DNA of 64,000 nt from Gammaproteobacteria bacterium (GTDB taxonomy: Bacteria > Pseudomonadota > Gammaproteobacteria > Steroidobacterales > Foliamicaceae): NCBI GenBank assembly GCA_026708965.1, contig JAPOTY010000027.1, positions 27,578 through 91,577 of the forward strand. Reading direction: 5' to 3'. The position numbers and the translations under genes are program-made. Position 1 is the stretch's first letter, and the number at the start of each line of letters is the position of its first letter. Below are positions 17,938 through 26,526 of this stretch, piece by piece. Under the pieces are notes generated by a model. It saw only the letters and a program-made list of their open reading frames with translations. It was not told the origin of the DNA and made no database searches.

Positions 17938-19013
17938 ACCGCATTTTCAATTTCAGCGCCGGGCCGGCGAACCTGCCGCTGCCGGTGCTCGAGCAGGCCC
18001 GCGACGAGCTGCTGGACTGGCAGGGCCGCGGGCTTTCGGTGATGGAGGACAGCCACCGGGGCCGCGCGTTCGTGGAGCTGGCCGAGCGCTCCGAGCAGGA
18101 TTTGCGCGCTTTGCTTTCGATTCCCGACGATTACGCCGTGCTATTCATGCAGGGCGGCGCCACCCTGCAATTCGCCACCATTCCCATGACGCTGGCCAAG
18201 CCTGAGCAGGGCGTTGATTACCTGATCACCGGCCATTGGGGCAAGAAGGCCGCGTCCGAGGCCGCCAAGCTGCGCCCGATGCGCGTGGTTGCCGACGGCG
18301 AGGCCCTCGGCTACCGCTCGGTTCCGGCCATGGAGGACTGGGAAACCGGGGCGGATGCGGCCTATTTGCACTACACGGCCAATGAAACTCTTCACGGGCT
18401 GGAAATCGATCCGCCGCCGGCTGCGGGCTATGCGCCGCTGGTATGCGATATGTCCTCCACTTTGCTTTCGCGCCCGATCCCGGTGGAGCGATTCGGCCTG
18501 ATCTACGCCTGCGCCCAGAAGAATATCGGGCCGGCCGGCGTGACCGTGGTGATTATCAGCCCGGATTTGATCGAACGCGTTCCGCAAGATACGCCTCTGG
18601 CGCTGAATTACCGCAAGATCGCCGCCGCCGGTTCCATGCTCAATACGCCCGCCACCTTTCCTTGGTACATGGCGTCGCTCGTGTTCCGCTGGGTGGCCGA
18701 CCAAGGCGGCCTCGCCGGCATGGCCGAGCGCAACCGGCGCAAGGCTGATCTCCTCTACGGCCATATCGACGGCTCGGATTTTTACGCCAACCTAGTGGAC
18801 CCCAACTGGCGCTCATGGATGAACGTGCCGTTCACGCTGGCCGAGCCGTCGCTGGACGCGAAATTCCTGGAGACGGCCGAGCAGCAGGGCCTCTACGGGC
18901 TGAAAGGCCACCGCGCGGTGGGCGGGATGCGCGCTTCGATATACAACGCCATGCCCGAAGCGGGCGTGCGGGCGCTGGTGAGCTTCATGGAGGAGTTCGA
19001 GCGCAAGGCTTGA
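17934..19013 (+). CDS. serC: Phosphoserine aminotransferase
   Basis: 359 residues. This PLP enzyme converts 3-phosphohydroxypyruvate plus glutamate to phosphoserine in serine synthesis, and acts in pyridoxal synthesis in many bacteria. Seen: [10 protein letters not shown] at the N-terminus, PLP-lysine region [10 protein letters not shown] (Lys196), and the C-terminal [18 protein letters not shown] signature. Its ATG overlaps the gyrA stop by 4 bases. A phosphoglycerate dehydrogenase follows, so two of the three serine-pathway steps are adjacent. Confidence 0.97.
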   Translation: MNRIFNFSAGPANLPLPVLEQARDELLDWQGRGLSVMEDSHRGRAFVELAERSEQDLRALLSIPDDYAVLFMQGGATLQFATIPMTLAKPEQGVDYLITGHWGKKAASEAAKLRPMRVVADGEALGYRSVPAMEDWETGADAAYLHYTANETLHGLEIDPPPAAGYAPLVCDMSSTLLSRPIPVERFGLIYACAQKNIGPAGVTVVIISPDLIERVPQDTPLALNYRKIAAAGSMLNTPATFPWYMASLVFRWVADQGGLAGMAERNRRKADLLYGHIDGSDFYANLVDPNWRSWMNVPFTLAEPSLDAKFLETAEQQGLYGLKGHRAVGGMRASIYNAMPEAGVRALVSFMEEFERKA

Positions 19014-19080
19014 CCGATTTGACGCGGTCGTCCGCCGGACGCTAGGGCAGGATGCGCTCGTTCCGACGGAAGGCCTTGCG

Positions 19081-20274
19081 ATGACCCGGAAGACCAACAT
19101 GTTCAATATCCGAATCTACAACAGTATCGCCAACGAGGGCCTTGCGCGCCTGCCGTCCGACCGCTACGCCGCGCCTTCCGACCATGAGGCGCCGGACGGC
19201 ATCCTGCTGCGCTCCCACGATCTGCATTCGGTCGAGATTCCGCAAAGCGTGCAGGTGGTGGCGCGGGCGGGCGCGGGCGTCAACAATATTCCGGTGGACG
19301 CCTTGGCTGAGCGCGGCGTTCCTGTGCTCAACGCGCCTGGCGCCAACGCCAACGCCGTCAAGGAGGTGGTGCTGGCCGGCATGCTGCTGGCGGCGCGCAA
19401 TATTCTTCCGGCATGGGACCATTTGCGCGGCCTGGATCTTCCGCCTGAGCAGCTTCGCAAGGCCGTCGAGTCGCAGAAGAAGCAATTCGCCGGCCAGGAG
19501 CTGTCGGACCGGTTCATGGGCGTGGTCGGGCTGGGCGCGGTGGGCGTGAAGGTGGCCAACGCGACGGTCGCTCTGGGAATGAAAGTATTCGGATACGATC
19601 CCGCGTTGTCGCTCGACCGGGCCTGGGAGCTGTCGTCGCAGGTCGGCAAGGGGCGAAGCCTCGAGCATGTATTCGCCGGCGCCGATTTCGTGAGCGTTCA
19701 TGTGCCGCTCATGGATGCCACCCGCAATCTGGTGTCCGGCAGCCTTATCCGCAGCATGCGCAAGGGCGGCGTGCTGCTGAATTTTGCCCGCGGCGGCATC
19801 GTGGACCTCAAGGACGTGATCGAAGCCTTGGATTCGGGCTGGCTTTCCGCCTATGTCTGCGATTTCCCCGAGCCCGAGCTGGTGCGCCATCCCAAGGCGA
19901 TCCTGCTGCCCCATCTGGGGGCATCGACTTCCGAGGCCGAAGTCAACTGCGCCGTGATCGCCGCGGAGAACCTGCGGGCCTACCTGGAGGACGGCAACGT
20001 GCGCGGCTCGGTCAATTTTCCGGTCATTGATCTGCCCCGCGGCGACGGCTACCGGCTGACGATCGCTAATTCCAACGTTCCGTGGATCGTGGCCAATATA
20101 TCGGCGTTGCTGGCGGAAGAAAACCTCAATATCGAGTACATGATGAATATGTCGCGGGGGCAATTGGCCTATACCGTGCTGGATCTCAACGATCAGGCGC
20201 CCGAGAGGGTTATTCGGCGGCTCAAGGAGATGGAGGGCATTCTCAGGGTCAGGGACCTGGGCCGGGCTGTCTAG
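19081..20274 (+). CDS. serA: D-3-phosphoglycerate dehydrogenase with ACT domain
   Basis: 397 residues. Catalyses the first step of serine synthesis, NAD-dependent oxidation of 3-phosphoglycerate. Seen: substrate-domain GAGVNNIPVDAL, the Rossmann motif VVGLGAVGVKVA, catalytic Arg in NFARGGIVD and the later His in LPHLGASTSEAE. Residues ~325-397 (LTIANSNVPWIVANIS ...) are an ACT domain, which in relatives binds serine for feedback inhibition. ATG 19081 has GGAAGG upstream. In many relatives this slot between serC and aroA holds pheA or tyrA, so the position is unusual. Confidence 0.93.
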   Translation: MTRKTNMFNIRIYNSIANEGLARLPSDRYAAPSDHEAPDGILLRSHDLHSVEIPQSVQVVARAGAGVNNIPVDALAERGVPVLNAPGANANAVKEVVLAGMLLAARNILPAWDHLRGLDLPPEQLRKAVESQKKQFAGQELSDRFMGVVGLGAVGVKVANATVALGMKVFGYDPALSLDRAWELSSQVGKGRSLEHVFAGADFVSVHVPLMDATRNLVSGSLIRSMRKGGVLLNFARGGIVDLKDVIEALDSGWLSAYVCDFPEPELVRHPKAILLPHLGASTSEAEVNCAVIAAENLRAYLEDGNVRGSVNFPVIDLPRGDGYRLTIANSNVPWIVANISALLAEENLNIEYMMNMSRGQLAYTVLDLNDQAPERVIRRLKEMEGILRVRDLGRAV

Positions 20275-20292
20275 ACCGCAAGAAGGTGTTTG

Positions 20293-21597
20293 GTGGGTTC
20301 CTGGCGTGTAAGCCGCACCAGTGCTCCGTCAGCGCCGCAGACCTTGCTTGTGCCGGGGGATAAATCGATCTCGCATCGCGCAGTGATGCTTGCCACGCTG
20401 GCGCTAGGGGAAAGCGAGATCGTCAATTTTCTGCCGGGCAGCGACTGTCTGGCCACCGTGGGAGCCATGGAGAGCCTCGGGGGCCGTATGACGTGGCTGG
20501 CCCGCGACCGGTTGCTGGTTCGGGGCGCGCAGCCATTGCGCTCCCCCGGCCAGCCGCTGGACTGCGGCAATTCCGGCACGGCGATGCGTCTTCTGGCGGG
20601 CCTGATGGCCGGTCAGAATGTGGCCGCGCGATTGCATGGAGATGATTCCCTGAGCCGCCGGCCGATGCACCGGGTGGTGGATCCTCTCACTCGCATGGGA
20701 GCGCGCGTCAAGGCCCTGGGGGAGGACGGCCGCCCGCCCTTGCTGATCGATCCGGGAGAGGGCCTGCACGGCGTCTCCTTTGCGCCGTCCGTGCCTAGCG
20801 CGCAGGTGAAATCCGCCATTCTGCTGGCTGGTCTGGGCGCATGGGGAGAGACCAGCGTGACGGAATCCACGCCCACCCGGGATCATACGGAGCGGATGCT
20901 GCCAAGTTTCGGCGTCTCGCTTGAGCGCGCCGACGGATCGGTTTCCCTAACAGGCCGGCAGCCGCTGCGCGCTGCGAGAATCGATATTCCCGGAGATTTT
21001 TCCTCAGCGGCGTTTCTTCTTTTGGCAGGCGTGATCGGACAGGTTGAAGCGCGGACGGATTCCGTGGGGATCAATCCCGGGCGAACAGGATTCCTGCAAG
21101 CGCTGAAGCGGATGGGCGCCGGGGTCCGGATTTTGGCGCGGCGCCATGCGGGCGCCGAGCCGGTAGCGGATCTGGCGGCGGCGCCGGCTGCCTTGAAAGG
21201 CGTCCGCCTGCCGGCTTCGCTGGCGCCTTCGATGATTGACGAGATGCCCGCTTTATTCGCGGCGGCGGCATGCGCCAGCGGCCAGACCGTGATTGAGGGC
21301 GCCGCCGAGCTGAGAGTCAAGGAAAGCGACCGTATTGCCGTGATGGTGGCCGGCCTCAGGGCGCTTGGCGTCGAATGCCGGGAGACACCGGACGGAGCGA
21401 GCATCAATGGCGGAGCCGTGCGTGGCGGAGAGGTGGATGCGCAAGGCGACCACCGCATCGCCATGGCCTTCTCGATTCTTGCGCTCGTTGCCAAGGGACC
21501 CGTTACAGTCAAGGGCGTTGAACTGGTGGATACCTCATTCCCGGGTTTCGCTAGGATTGCGCGGTCCTTGGGATTGCTCTTTGAATCCATCGGCTGA
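20293..21597 (+). CDS. aroA: 3-phosphoshikimate 1-carboxyvinyltransferase (EPSP synthase), class II-like
   Basis: 434 residues. Makes EPSP from shikimate-3-phosphate and PEP in the chorismate pathway. Seen: PGDKSISHRAVM, CGNSGTAMRLL, SAQVKSAILLAGL and GINPGRTGF. The SAQxK and NxxR motifs resemble class II enzymes more than the E. coli class I form; glyphosate behaviour cannot be deduced from this. The GTG at 20293 is chosen because AAGAAGG lies about 7 bases upstream. Followed by overlapping cmk, the conserved aroA-cmk-rpsA order. Confidence 0.96.
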   Translation: MGSWRVSRTSAPSAPQTLLVPGDKSISHRAVMLATLALGESEIVNFLPGSDCLATVGAMESLGGRMTWLARDRLLVRGAQPLRSPGQPLDCGNSGTAMRLLAGLMAGQNVAARLHGDDSLSRRPMHRVVDPLTRMGARVKALGEDGRPPLLIDPGEGLHGVSFAPSVPSAQVKSAILLAGLGAWGETSVTESTPTRDHTERMLPSFGVSLERADGSVSLTGRQPLRAARIDIPGDFSSAAFLLLAGVIGQVEARTDSVGINPGRTGFLQALKRMGAGVRILARRHAGAEPVADLAAAPAALKGVRLPASLAPSMIDEMPALFAAAACASGQTVIEGAAELRVKESDRIAVMVAGLRALGVECRETPDGASINGGAVRGGEVDAQGDHRIAMAFSILALVAKGPVTVKGVELVDTSFPGFARIARSLGLLFESIG

Positions 21598-22306
21598 ATC
21601 CCGCCCAACCGCGGCCAAGGCGCCGGTGATCTGCATCGACGGGCCTGCCGGGGCCGGCAAGGGCGTGGTCGCGGGTGATCTCGCAGGACGGCTGGGTTGG
21701 CGCCATCTCGACAGCGGCGCCCTTTACCGGACAGTCGCGCTTGCCTTGCTGCGCGGGGGGCTGATGGATGCGGACGAATCGCGCATCGAGGCCTATTTGA
21801 GAGAGTGCCGCTTTGAATTCAATGCGGCTGTAGAGGGAGAGGGTAATCGGGTATTGCTGAACGGTGCGGACCTGAGTGCCGAAATCCGCGCCGAGAACGT
21901 GGGCGTGGCCGCTTCGCGCATCGCCAGCCTTTCGGTCGTTCGCCGCTTTCTGCTTGCCCGGCAGCGCCGGTTTCGCCGGATGCCCGGCCTGGTGGCGGAA
22001 GGGCGCGACATGGCATCGGTGGTGTTTCCGGATGCGCCACTTAGGATTTATCTTCATGCGAGTCTCGAAAAACGCGCCGAGCGGCGTCATAAGCAATTGA
22101 AGCAAAAGGGAATCAATGCTAGTATGGGCGATCTGATTCGCGATCTGGCGGAGCGTGACCGCCGAGACCGGGACCGACCGCTGGCGCCGCTTAAAAGAGC
22201 GCGCCAAGCTGAGGTGCTGGATACCACGGCGCTGACTGTACTGGAAACAAGAGATGCGGCTTGGCGCTTGGTCACGGCGGTCTGGCCCGGTATGGCAGCC
22301 GGATAA
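21581..22306 (+). CDS. cmk: Cytidylate kinase
   Basis: 241 residues if translation begins at TTG 21581, the first in-frame start giving a normal length; a GTG at 21626 is possible but would start inside the first strand. The frame stays open far upstream inside aroA, but that part is not cmk-like. Seen: P-loop DGPAGAGKG, DSGALYRTVAL, the NMP-binding region and VAEGRDMASVVFP. The enzyme phosphorylates CMP and dCMP using ATP. It overlaps the aroA 3' end by 17 bases and precedes rpsA. The start codon is the uncertain element. Confidence 0.93.
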   Translation: MNPSAESRPTAAKAPVICIDGPAGAGKGVVAGDLAGRLGWRHLDSGALYRTVALALLRGGLMDADESRIEAYLRECRFEFNAAVEGEGNRVLLNGADLSAEIRAENVGVAASRIASLSVVRRFLLARQRRFRRMPGLVAEGRDMASVVFPDAPLRIYLHASLEKRAERRHKQLKQKGINASMGDLIRDLAERDRRDRDRPLAPLKRARQAEVLDTTALTVLETRDAAWRLVTAVWPGMAAG

Positions 22307-22319
22307 CGGATCGGTAGCG

Positions 22320-22345
22320 GCGCCTGCCCGGAAGGCGGGCGCTTT
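22320..22345 (+). terminator. Hairpin between cmk and rpsA (terminator or leader structure)
   Basis: GCGCCTGCC (22320-22328) pairs with GGCGGGCGC (22334-22342), one G-T pair, loop CGGAA, then TTT. The T-run is short, so this may be partial termination or an S1 leader element rather than a full stop. rpsA begins 58 bases later. Confidence 0.55.
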
Positions 22346-22402
22346 AACTAAGGCAACCGCGGGCGCCAAGGAAGACGCGCGCGCAACATAATGAGGCCCT
22401 GA

Positions 22403-24097
22403 ATGGCAGAAAGCTTCGCAGAGTTGGTCGAGGCCAATCTCGCCCAAAGAAATTTCCGGCCGGGAGAGATACTCTCGGCGCAAGTGATCGATATCAGTCC
22501 GGAAATCGTTACGGTCAGCGCCGGACTCAAGTCCGAGGCGCTGATCCCCGCCAGCCAGTTCATGGACGAGACCGGCGAACTGGAAGTGGACATCGGCGAC
22601 GAGGTGGAAGTCGCTCTCGATTCGATGGAGGACGGGTTCGGCGAAACTCGCCTGTCGAGGGAAAGAGCCAAGCGGACGCGCGTATGGGAGAATCTCGAAT
22701 CCGCGTTCGATCAGCAGGAGATCGTGCAAGGCGCCATCAGCGGCCGCGTAAAAGGCGGCTTTACCGTGGACGTTTCAAATGTGCGGGCCTTCCTGCCGGG
22801 CTCGCTGGTGGATATGCATCCGATCCGCGACACCACCTACCTTGAGGGGCGCAAGCTCGATTTCAAGGTCATCAAGCTCGACCGTCGGCGCAATAACGTG
22901 GTGGTATCGCGGCGGGCGGTGATTGAGGAACTGCACAGCGCTGAACGCGCCGCCCTTCTCGCCAGCCTCGAAGAGGGGCAGGTGGTGGACGGGGTGGTCA
23001 AGAACCTGACCGAGTATGGCGCGTTTGTGGACCTCGGCGGCATCGATGGATTGCTGCATGTGACCGATATGGCATGGAGGCGCGTCAAGCATCCGTCCGA
23101 AGTGGTTGAGGTAGGGCAGGAGCTTCAGGTCAAGATTCTCCGGTTTGACAGTGAGCGCAACCGTGTTTCCTTAGGGCTTAAGCAGTTGGGCGAGGATCCG
23201 TGGGTCGATATCGCCCGGCGCTACCCGCCGCACACGCGGCTGTTCGGGAAGGTCACCAACGTGGCCGATTACGGCTGTTTCGTGCAGATCGAGGAAGGCG
23301 TGGAAGGGCTGGTTCATGTCTCCGAAATGGATTGGACCAGCAAGAACGTTAATCCCGGCAAGATTGTCCATGTGGGCCAGGAAGTTGAAGTGATGGTGCT
23401 GGATATCAATGAGGAGCGGCGCCGTGTTTCGCTGGGCCTCAAGCAGTGCATGGGAAATCCTTGGCAAGATTTCGCCAGCAACCACAAGAAGGACGACCGC
23501 GTGGCGGGCAAGGTCCGCTCCATGACCGATTTCGGCATCTTCATCGGGCTTGAGGGGAATATTGATGGCCTCGTTCATCTTTCGGACCTGTCCTGGGATA
23601 TTCCCGGCGAGGAGGCGGTGCGGAACTACCGCAAAGGCCAGGAGGTGGAAGCCGTGGTGCTTTCCATTGATGCGGATCGGGAGCGAATCTCCTTGGGGAT
23701 CCGGCAACTGCAGGGCGACCCGCTGGCCAGTTTCCTGCGCGACCATCCCAAGGGCAGCGTCGTGACCGCCGTTGTGACCTCCGTGGAGCAACGCCGGGTG
23801 GATCTTGAGTTGGCGGAGGGAGTGAGCGGCAGGATGCGGGCTGCGGAATTATCGCGCGAGCATGTGGACGATGCGCGGATGCAGGTCAAGCAGGGCCAGT
23901 CCATCGAAGCCCGGATTGTTGGCGTGGACCGCAAATCCCGACTGGTTTCGCTATCGGTGCGCGCCATGGAAGAGCAGGCCGAAGCCGAGGCCTTGCGGGA
24001 CTACGAGGCGGAAGTCGGCGAACGAATCAAGGGCGCCACTCTCGGTGAATTGCTGCGAAGCCAGCAGGACCAGGATGCCGGTAAAGCAGAGGACTAG
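22403..24097 (+). CDS. rpsA: 30S ribosomal protein S1
   Basis: 564 residues, close to the 557 of E. coli. Binds mRNA at the 30S subunit during initiation. Six S1 OB-fold repeats are visible, for example [49 protein letters not shown] and [22 protein letters not shown]; the first two are more diverged, as usual. GAGG lies upstream of ATG 22403. A 95-base leader with a hairpin separates it from cmk; S1 autoregulates its own mRNA in E. coli, so a leader role is possible. Confidence 0.97.
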   Translation: MAESFAELVEANLAQRNFRPGEILSAQVIDISPEIVTVSAGLKSEALIPASQFMDETGELEVDIGDEVEVALDSMEDGFGETRLSRERAKRTRVWENLESAFDQQEIVQGAISGRVKGGFTVDVSNVRAFLPGSLVDMHPIRDTTYLEGRKLDFKVIKLDRRRNNVVVSRRAVIEELHSAERAALLASLEEGQVVDGVVKNLTEYGAFVDLGGIDGLLHVTDMAWRRVKHPSEVVEVGQELQVKILRFDSERNRVSLGLKQLGEDPWVDIARRYPPHTRLFGKVTNVADYGCFVQIEEGVEGLVHVSEMDWTSKNVNPGKIVHVGQEVEVMVLDINEERRRVSLGLKQCMGNPWQDFASNHKKDDRVAGKVRSMTDFGIFIGLEGNIDGLVHLSDLSWDIPGEEAVRNYRKGQEVEAVVLSIDADRERISLGIRQLQGDPLASFLRDHPKGSVVTAVVTSVEQRRVDLELAEGVSGRMRAAELSREHVDDARMQVKQGQSIEARIVGVDRKSRLVSLSVRAMEEQAEAEALRDYEAEVGERIKGATLGELLRSQQDQDAGKAED

Positions 24098-24118
24098 CGG
24101 AATCAGCCGGATCAGCGG

Positions 24119-24140
24119 GGGGCGGTCGATGCCGCCCCTT
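24119..24140 (+). terminator. Weak terminator-like hairpin after rpsA
   Basis: GGGGCGG (24119-24125) pairs with CCGCCCC (24132-24138), loop TCGATG, followed by only TT. ihfB starts 30 bases on, so read-through is likely. Confidence 0.4.
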
Positions 24141-24170
24141 GCCTGAGATTTCCAAGGGGGCACAGGCGCT

Positions 24171-24542
24171 ATGAATTCAATCTCGTCCAAGGCATCCAAG
24201 GGCGCTATCACCCGCTCGGAGCTGGTTCGCATCGTTATGCGCAGGCTGCTGGAAGATGAGCGGTTCAGCTATTTTTCCTCCGCCGAGCTTGAGGCTTCAA
24301 TCAAGCACGTCATCGATCTGATGGCGCAGACGCTGGCCTCCGGCGGCGGCATTGAGATTCGCGGGTTCGGCAGCTTCAATCTCAGTTACCGGCGGGCCCG
24401 CATCGGGCGCAATCCGCGCACCGGCCAGGCGGTGGCGCTTCCCAGCAAATACGTGCCCAAGTTTCGGCCAGGCAAGCGTTTGCGCGAGCGCGTAAACGCC
24501 GCCGCCAGGCTCTCGGCCGGAGCTTCGAGCCCGGGGCGCTAA
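24171..24542 (+). CDS. ihfB: Integration host factor subunit beta
   Basis: 123 residues, somewhat longer than the usual ~95-105 owing to a short N-terminal lead (MNSISSKASKGA) and a C-terminal tail. Seen: TRSELVRIVMRRL, the HU/IHF core IEIRGFGSFNLSYRRARIGRNPRTG with the Pro of the DNA-intercalating arm, and KYVPKFRPGKRLRERVN. IHF bends DNA at specific sites as an alpha/beta heterodimer. Position directly after rpsA is conserved and marks this as ihfB rather than HU. AAGGGGG upstream serves as RBS at a long spacing. Confidence 0.93.
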   Translation: MNSISSKASKGAITRSELVRIVMRRLLEDERFSYFSSAELEASIKHVIDLMAQTLASGGGIEIRGFGSFNLSYRRARIGRNPRTGQAVALPSKYVPKFRPGKRLRERVNAAARLSAGASSPGR

Positions 24543-24573
24543 GCGCGGCTGCCGGTTGCGGAGGCGTGTGGGG

Positions 24574-24846
24574 ATGGGCATCGCGCGCTGGGGAAGGCGC
24601 ATTCTTTACACGCTGTTGCTGCTGGCGGCGGTTGTGCCTGCCGGCATCCTTGCGCTTTTGAACCGCGGGCAGATCGGTGTCGATTTGGCCTTCGCGGAAT
24701 TCACCCTCTCGAAACCCCTCGCTTTTACCGTTGTATTCGGGCTCGGCTGGCTGTTCGGCCTGCTTTGCGCCGCCGGCGCGTTGCTGAAGGGGCGCGCCGG
24801 GCGCGGAAAGGGGATGCCGGCTGGAGAGAGCGCCACGAGCGAATAG
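24574..24846 (+). CDS. lapA: LapA-domain inner-membrane protein (LPS assembly protein A)
   Basis: About 90 residues from ATG 24574, which has GGAGG 10 bases upstream; GTG 24568 and TTG 24556 are alternatives. Two hydrophobic segments (LYTLLLLAAVVPAGILALL and AFTVVFGLGWLFGLLCAAGALL) flank a short periplasmic stretch, the LapA (DUF1049) layout. In E. coli LapA works with LapB to regulate LpxC turnover and lipopolysaccharide synthesis. It lies between ihfB and lapB exactly as expected. Confidence 0.85.
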   Translation: MGIARWGRRILYTLLLLAAVVPAGILALLNRGQIGVDLAFAEFTLSKPLAFTVVFGLGWLFGLLCAAGALLKGRAGRGKGMPAGESATSE

Positions 24847-24904
24847 CGCTTTCCGGCTGCCATTTGGCGCTATACGAAACCCGCTTCGCCCAACGATCTC
24901 AGCA

Positions 24905-26023
24905 ATGCCATCCGACTTAACGGTCACGCTGGCCGGCATCATTATCGTCGTTGCCGTTCTGGGCTATTGGTTCGGTCGTTCAGGAGAGGCTGCCGGCCGG
25001 CTTAATTGGCGGTTTCGGGAATTCCTGGACGGACTGCCAAGGCGCTCCGAGAAAGCGATCGATGCCTACCTGCGCGAAGCGGAAAAGGAACAGCGGCAAC
25101 CCGAGGCCGCCTTTGAGCTGGCTGCTTATTTCAGAGCTTCCGGGGATTGGCGGCGCGCTTTGCAGATCCATGAATCCCTTGCGGCCAGGGCCGACCTTGT
25201 GGCGGAGGCCAGAGCCAGGGCCGGGCTCGAGATCGGCGACGACTATCGCTGCGCAGGAATGCTGGACCGGGCCGGGGAGGCCTATGCCAGAACCGCCGGA
25301 TATGCCCCTCTCCGGCTCAAGGCCTTGCGCCGCAGGCTGGGCGTGTGCGAGCAATTGCAGGACTGGGAGCAGGCACTGCGGGTGGCGGCGCAGCTGGCCC
25401 GCGAGGCCCCGGAGGACGGCAGCCGTCTGCGCTGCCACTATTTGTGCCAGCTTGCGGAGGAGCGGGCGCAGGCGGGGGATTCCAAGCAGGCGAGGAAGCT
25501 ATGGAAGCAGGCGGCCAAGGAATCGCCGTCCTGTCCGCGTCCCGCCGTGGACCGGGCGCTGCTAGGCGGCGATTCGTTCGGCAGAGGCCTTGCGGCGGCG
25601 GCAAGCCATCCCGAGTTCGCCGAACTGATACTGGGGAGATCGGGCGAAAAGGCCGGCGGTTCGCCTGAGACCATCGAACGCGGGCTTTCCATGCTGCTGG
25701 ACGGCAATCCCGGCTTGAGGCCGCGTCTGGCGACGGCGTTGCTCATGGCGCCCGGCCTGTTATGCCGCAGTTCGGCGGAATGCCTGTTCGGCGCCTTGCG
25801 CGAAGCGCACCCGGCCTACGCCGGGACTTATGCGGCAGGCCCTCCCGAAGCCTTTGCCTCCCAATCGCTGAACGAACTCCGCGATGAATGGCGCAAGACG
25901 GCGGGCGGCATGCCTCGCTGGCGCTGCGCCGATTGCGGCCACGAGGACGAAACCCATGCGTGGCGGTGCATGGAATGCGGAGCCTGGGAAACAGCCCGTT
26001 TAATTTCCCCGTTTTCGGCCTGA
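24905..26023 (+). CDS. lapB: LPS assembly protein B, TPR/rubredoxin-type
   Basis: 372 residues, close to E. coli LapB/YciM (389). An N-terminal membrane helix (LAGIIIVVAVLGYWFG) is followed by TPR helices over residues ~60-330. The C-terminus holds a rubredoxin-like metal knuckle with two CxxC pairs (RCADCGHE and RCMECGAWE). LapB recruits FtsH to degrade LpxC, setting the LPS/phospholipid balance. It follows lapA by 58 bases. The last residues ISPFSA extend a little past the knuckle. Confidence 0.93.
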   Translation: MPSDLTVTLAGIIIVVAVLGYWFGRSGEAAGRLNWRFREFLDGLPRRSEKAIDAYLREAEKEQRQPEAAFELAAYFRASGDWRRALQIHESLAARADLVAEARARAGLEIGDDYRCAGMLDRAGEAYARTAGYAPLRLKALRRRLGVCEQLQDWEQALRVAAQLAREAPEDGSRLRCHYLCQLAEERAQAGDSKQARKLWKQAAKESPSCPRPAVDRALLGGDSFGRGLAAAASHPEFAELILGRSGEKAGGSPETIERGLSMLLDGNPGLRPRLATALLMAPGLLCRSSAECLFGALREAHPAYAGTYAAGPPEAFASQSLNELRDEWRKTAGGMPRWRCADCGHEDETHAWRCMECGAWETARLISPFSA

Positions 26024-26044
26024 AAGGCGCGCAGCGCTATTCTT

Positions 26045-26079
26045 CGCCAAACGCGCCGATTTTCGGCCTTCGTTTGGCG
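26045..26079. repeat. 9-bp inverted repeat between lapB and the ComEA-like gene
   Basis: CGCCAAACG (26045-26053) pairs with CGTTTGGCG (26071-26079), 17-nt loop. It lies just after the lapB stop and 77 bases before the ComEA-like gene. It may be a weak terminator or an operator; no T-run follows. Confidence 0.4.
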
Positions 26080-26155
26080 CTTCCATCGGATCAGACTCCC
26101 TGCATGTGTCCGCTCCGCTTCGGGGCGGCGCCCAACGACACAAGGAGATCCAGGA

Positions 26156-26443
26156 ATGAACAGATGGATAGCGGCGGTGATCGCAGCCTTGGCCCCCTGC
26201 CTGCTTTTCGCGGGTCCAGTGAACGTCAACAAAGCCGATGCGGAGACCATAGCCCGCGAACTGCAGGGAATAGGGCCCGCCAAGGCCCGGGCCATTGTCG
26301 ATTACCGTGAGAGCAACGGACCTTTTGAAGCGGTGGATGACCTTCTAAAGGTTAAAGGTATTGGCCCTAAAGTATTGGAGGACAACAGGAAAAACATACT
26401 CCTCAATGATGAGGAAAGCAGCGCCTCCGAAACCGGCTCCTGA
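26156..26443 (+). CDS. ComEA-like helix-hairpin-helix exported DNA-binding protein
   Basis: 95 residues: a signal peptide (AAVIAALAPCLLFAGP), then one ComEA helix-hairpin-helix unit, VNVNKADAETIARELQGIGPAKARAIVDYR and FEAVDDLLKVKGIGPKVLE, with a short acidic tail. Such proteins bind incoming double-stranded DNA non-specifically in the periplasm during competence, although many short homologues have no proven role. AAGGAGATCCAGGA precedes ATG 26156. A strong terminator follows. Confidence 0.88.
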   Translation: MNRWIAAVIAALAPCLLFAGPVNVNKADAETIARELQGIGPAKARAIVDYRESNGPFEAVDDLLKVKGIGPKVLEDNRKNILLNDEESSASETGS

Positions 26444-26494
26444 TCTTTTCCGCCTCCCGGCTTAACCGTACACCCCCCTCCCTGAAAAGGGCTT

Positions 26495-26523
26495 GCGGCA
26501 GGTTGATCCTGCCGCTTTTTTTT
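26495..26523 (+). terminator. Rho-independent terminator of the ComEA-like gene
   Basis: GCGGCAGG (26495-26502) pairs perfectly with CCTGCCGC (26508-26515) around TTGAT, followed by eight T (26516-26523). It ends three bases before the stop codon of the convergent MscS gene, whose transcript would also read through this hairpin. Confidence 0.92.
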
Positions 26524-26526
26524 GCG

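Noticed and set aside
21365..21580. N-terminal extension of cytidylate kinase inside aroA
   Set aside because: The segment is out of frame with aroA and has no kinase features; the P-loop begins only after 21620.
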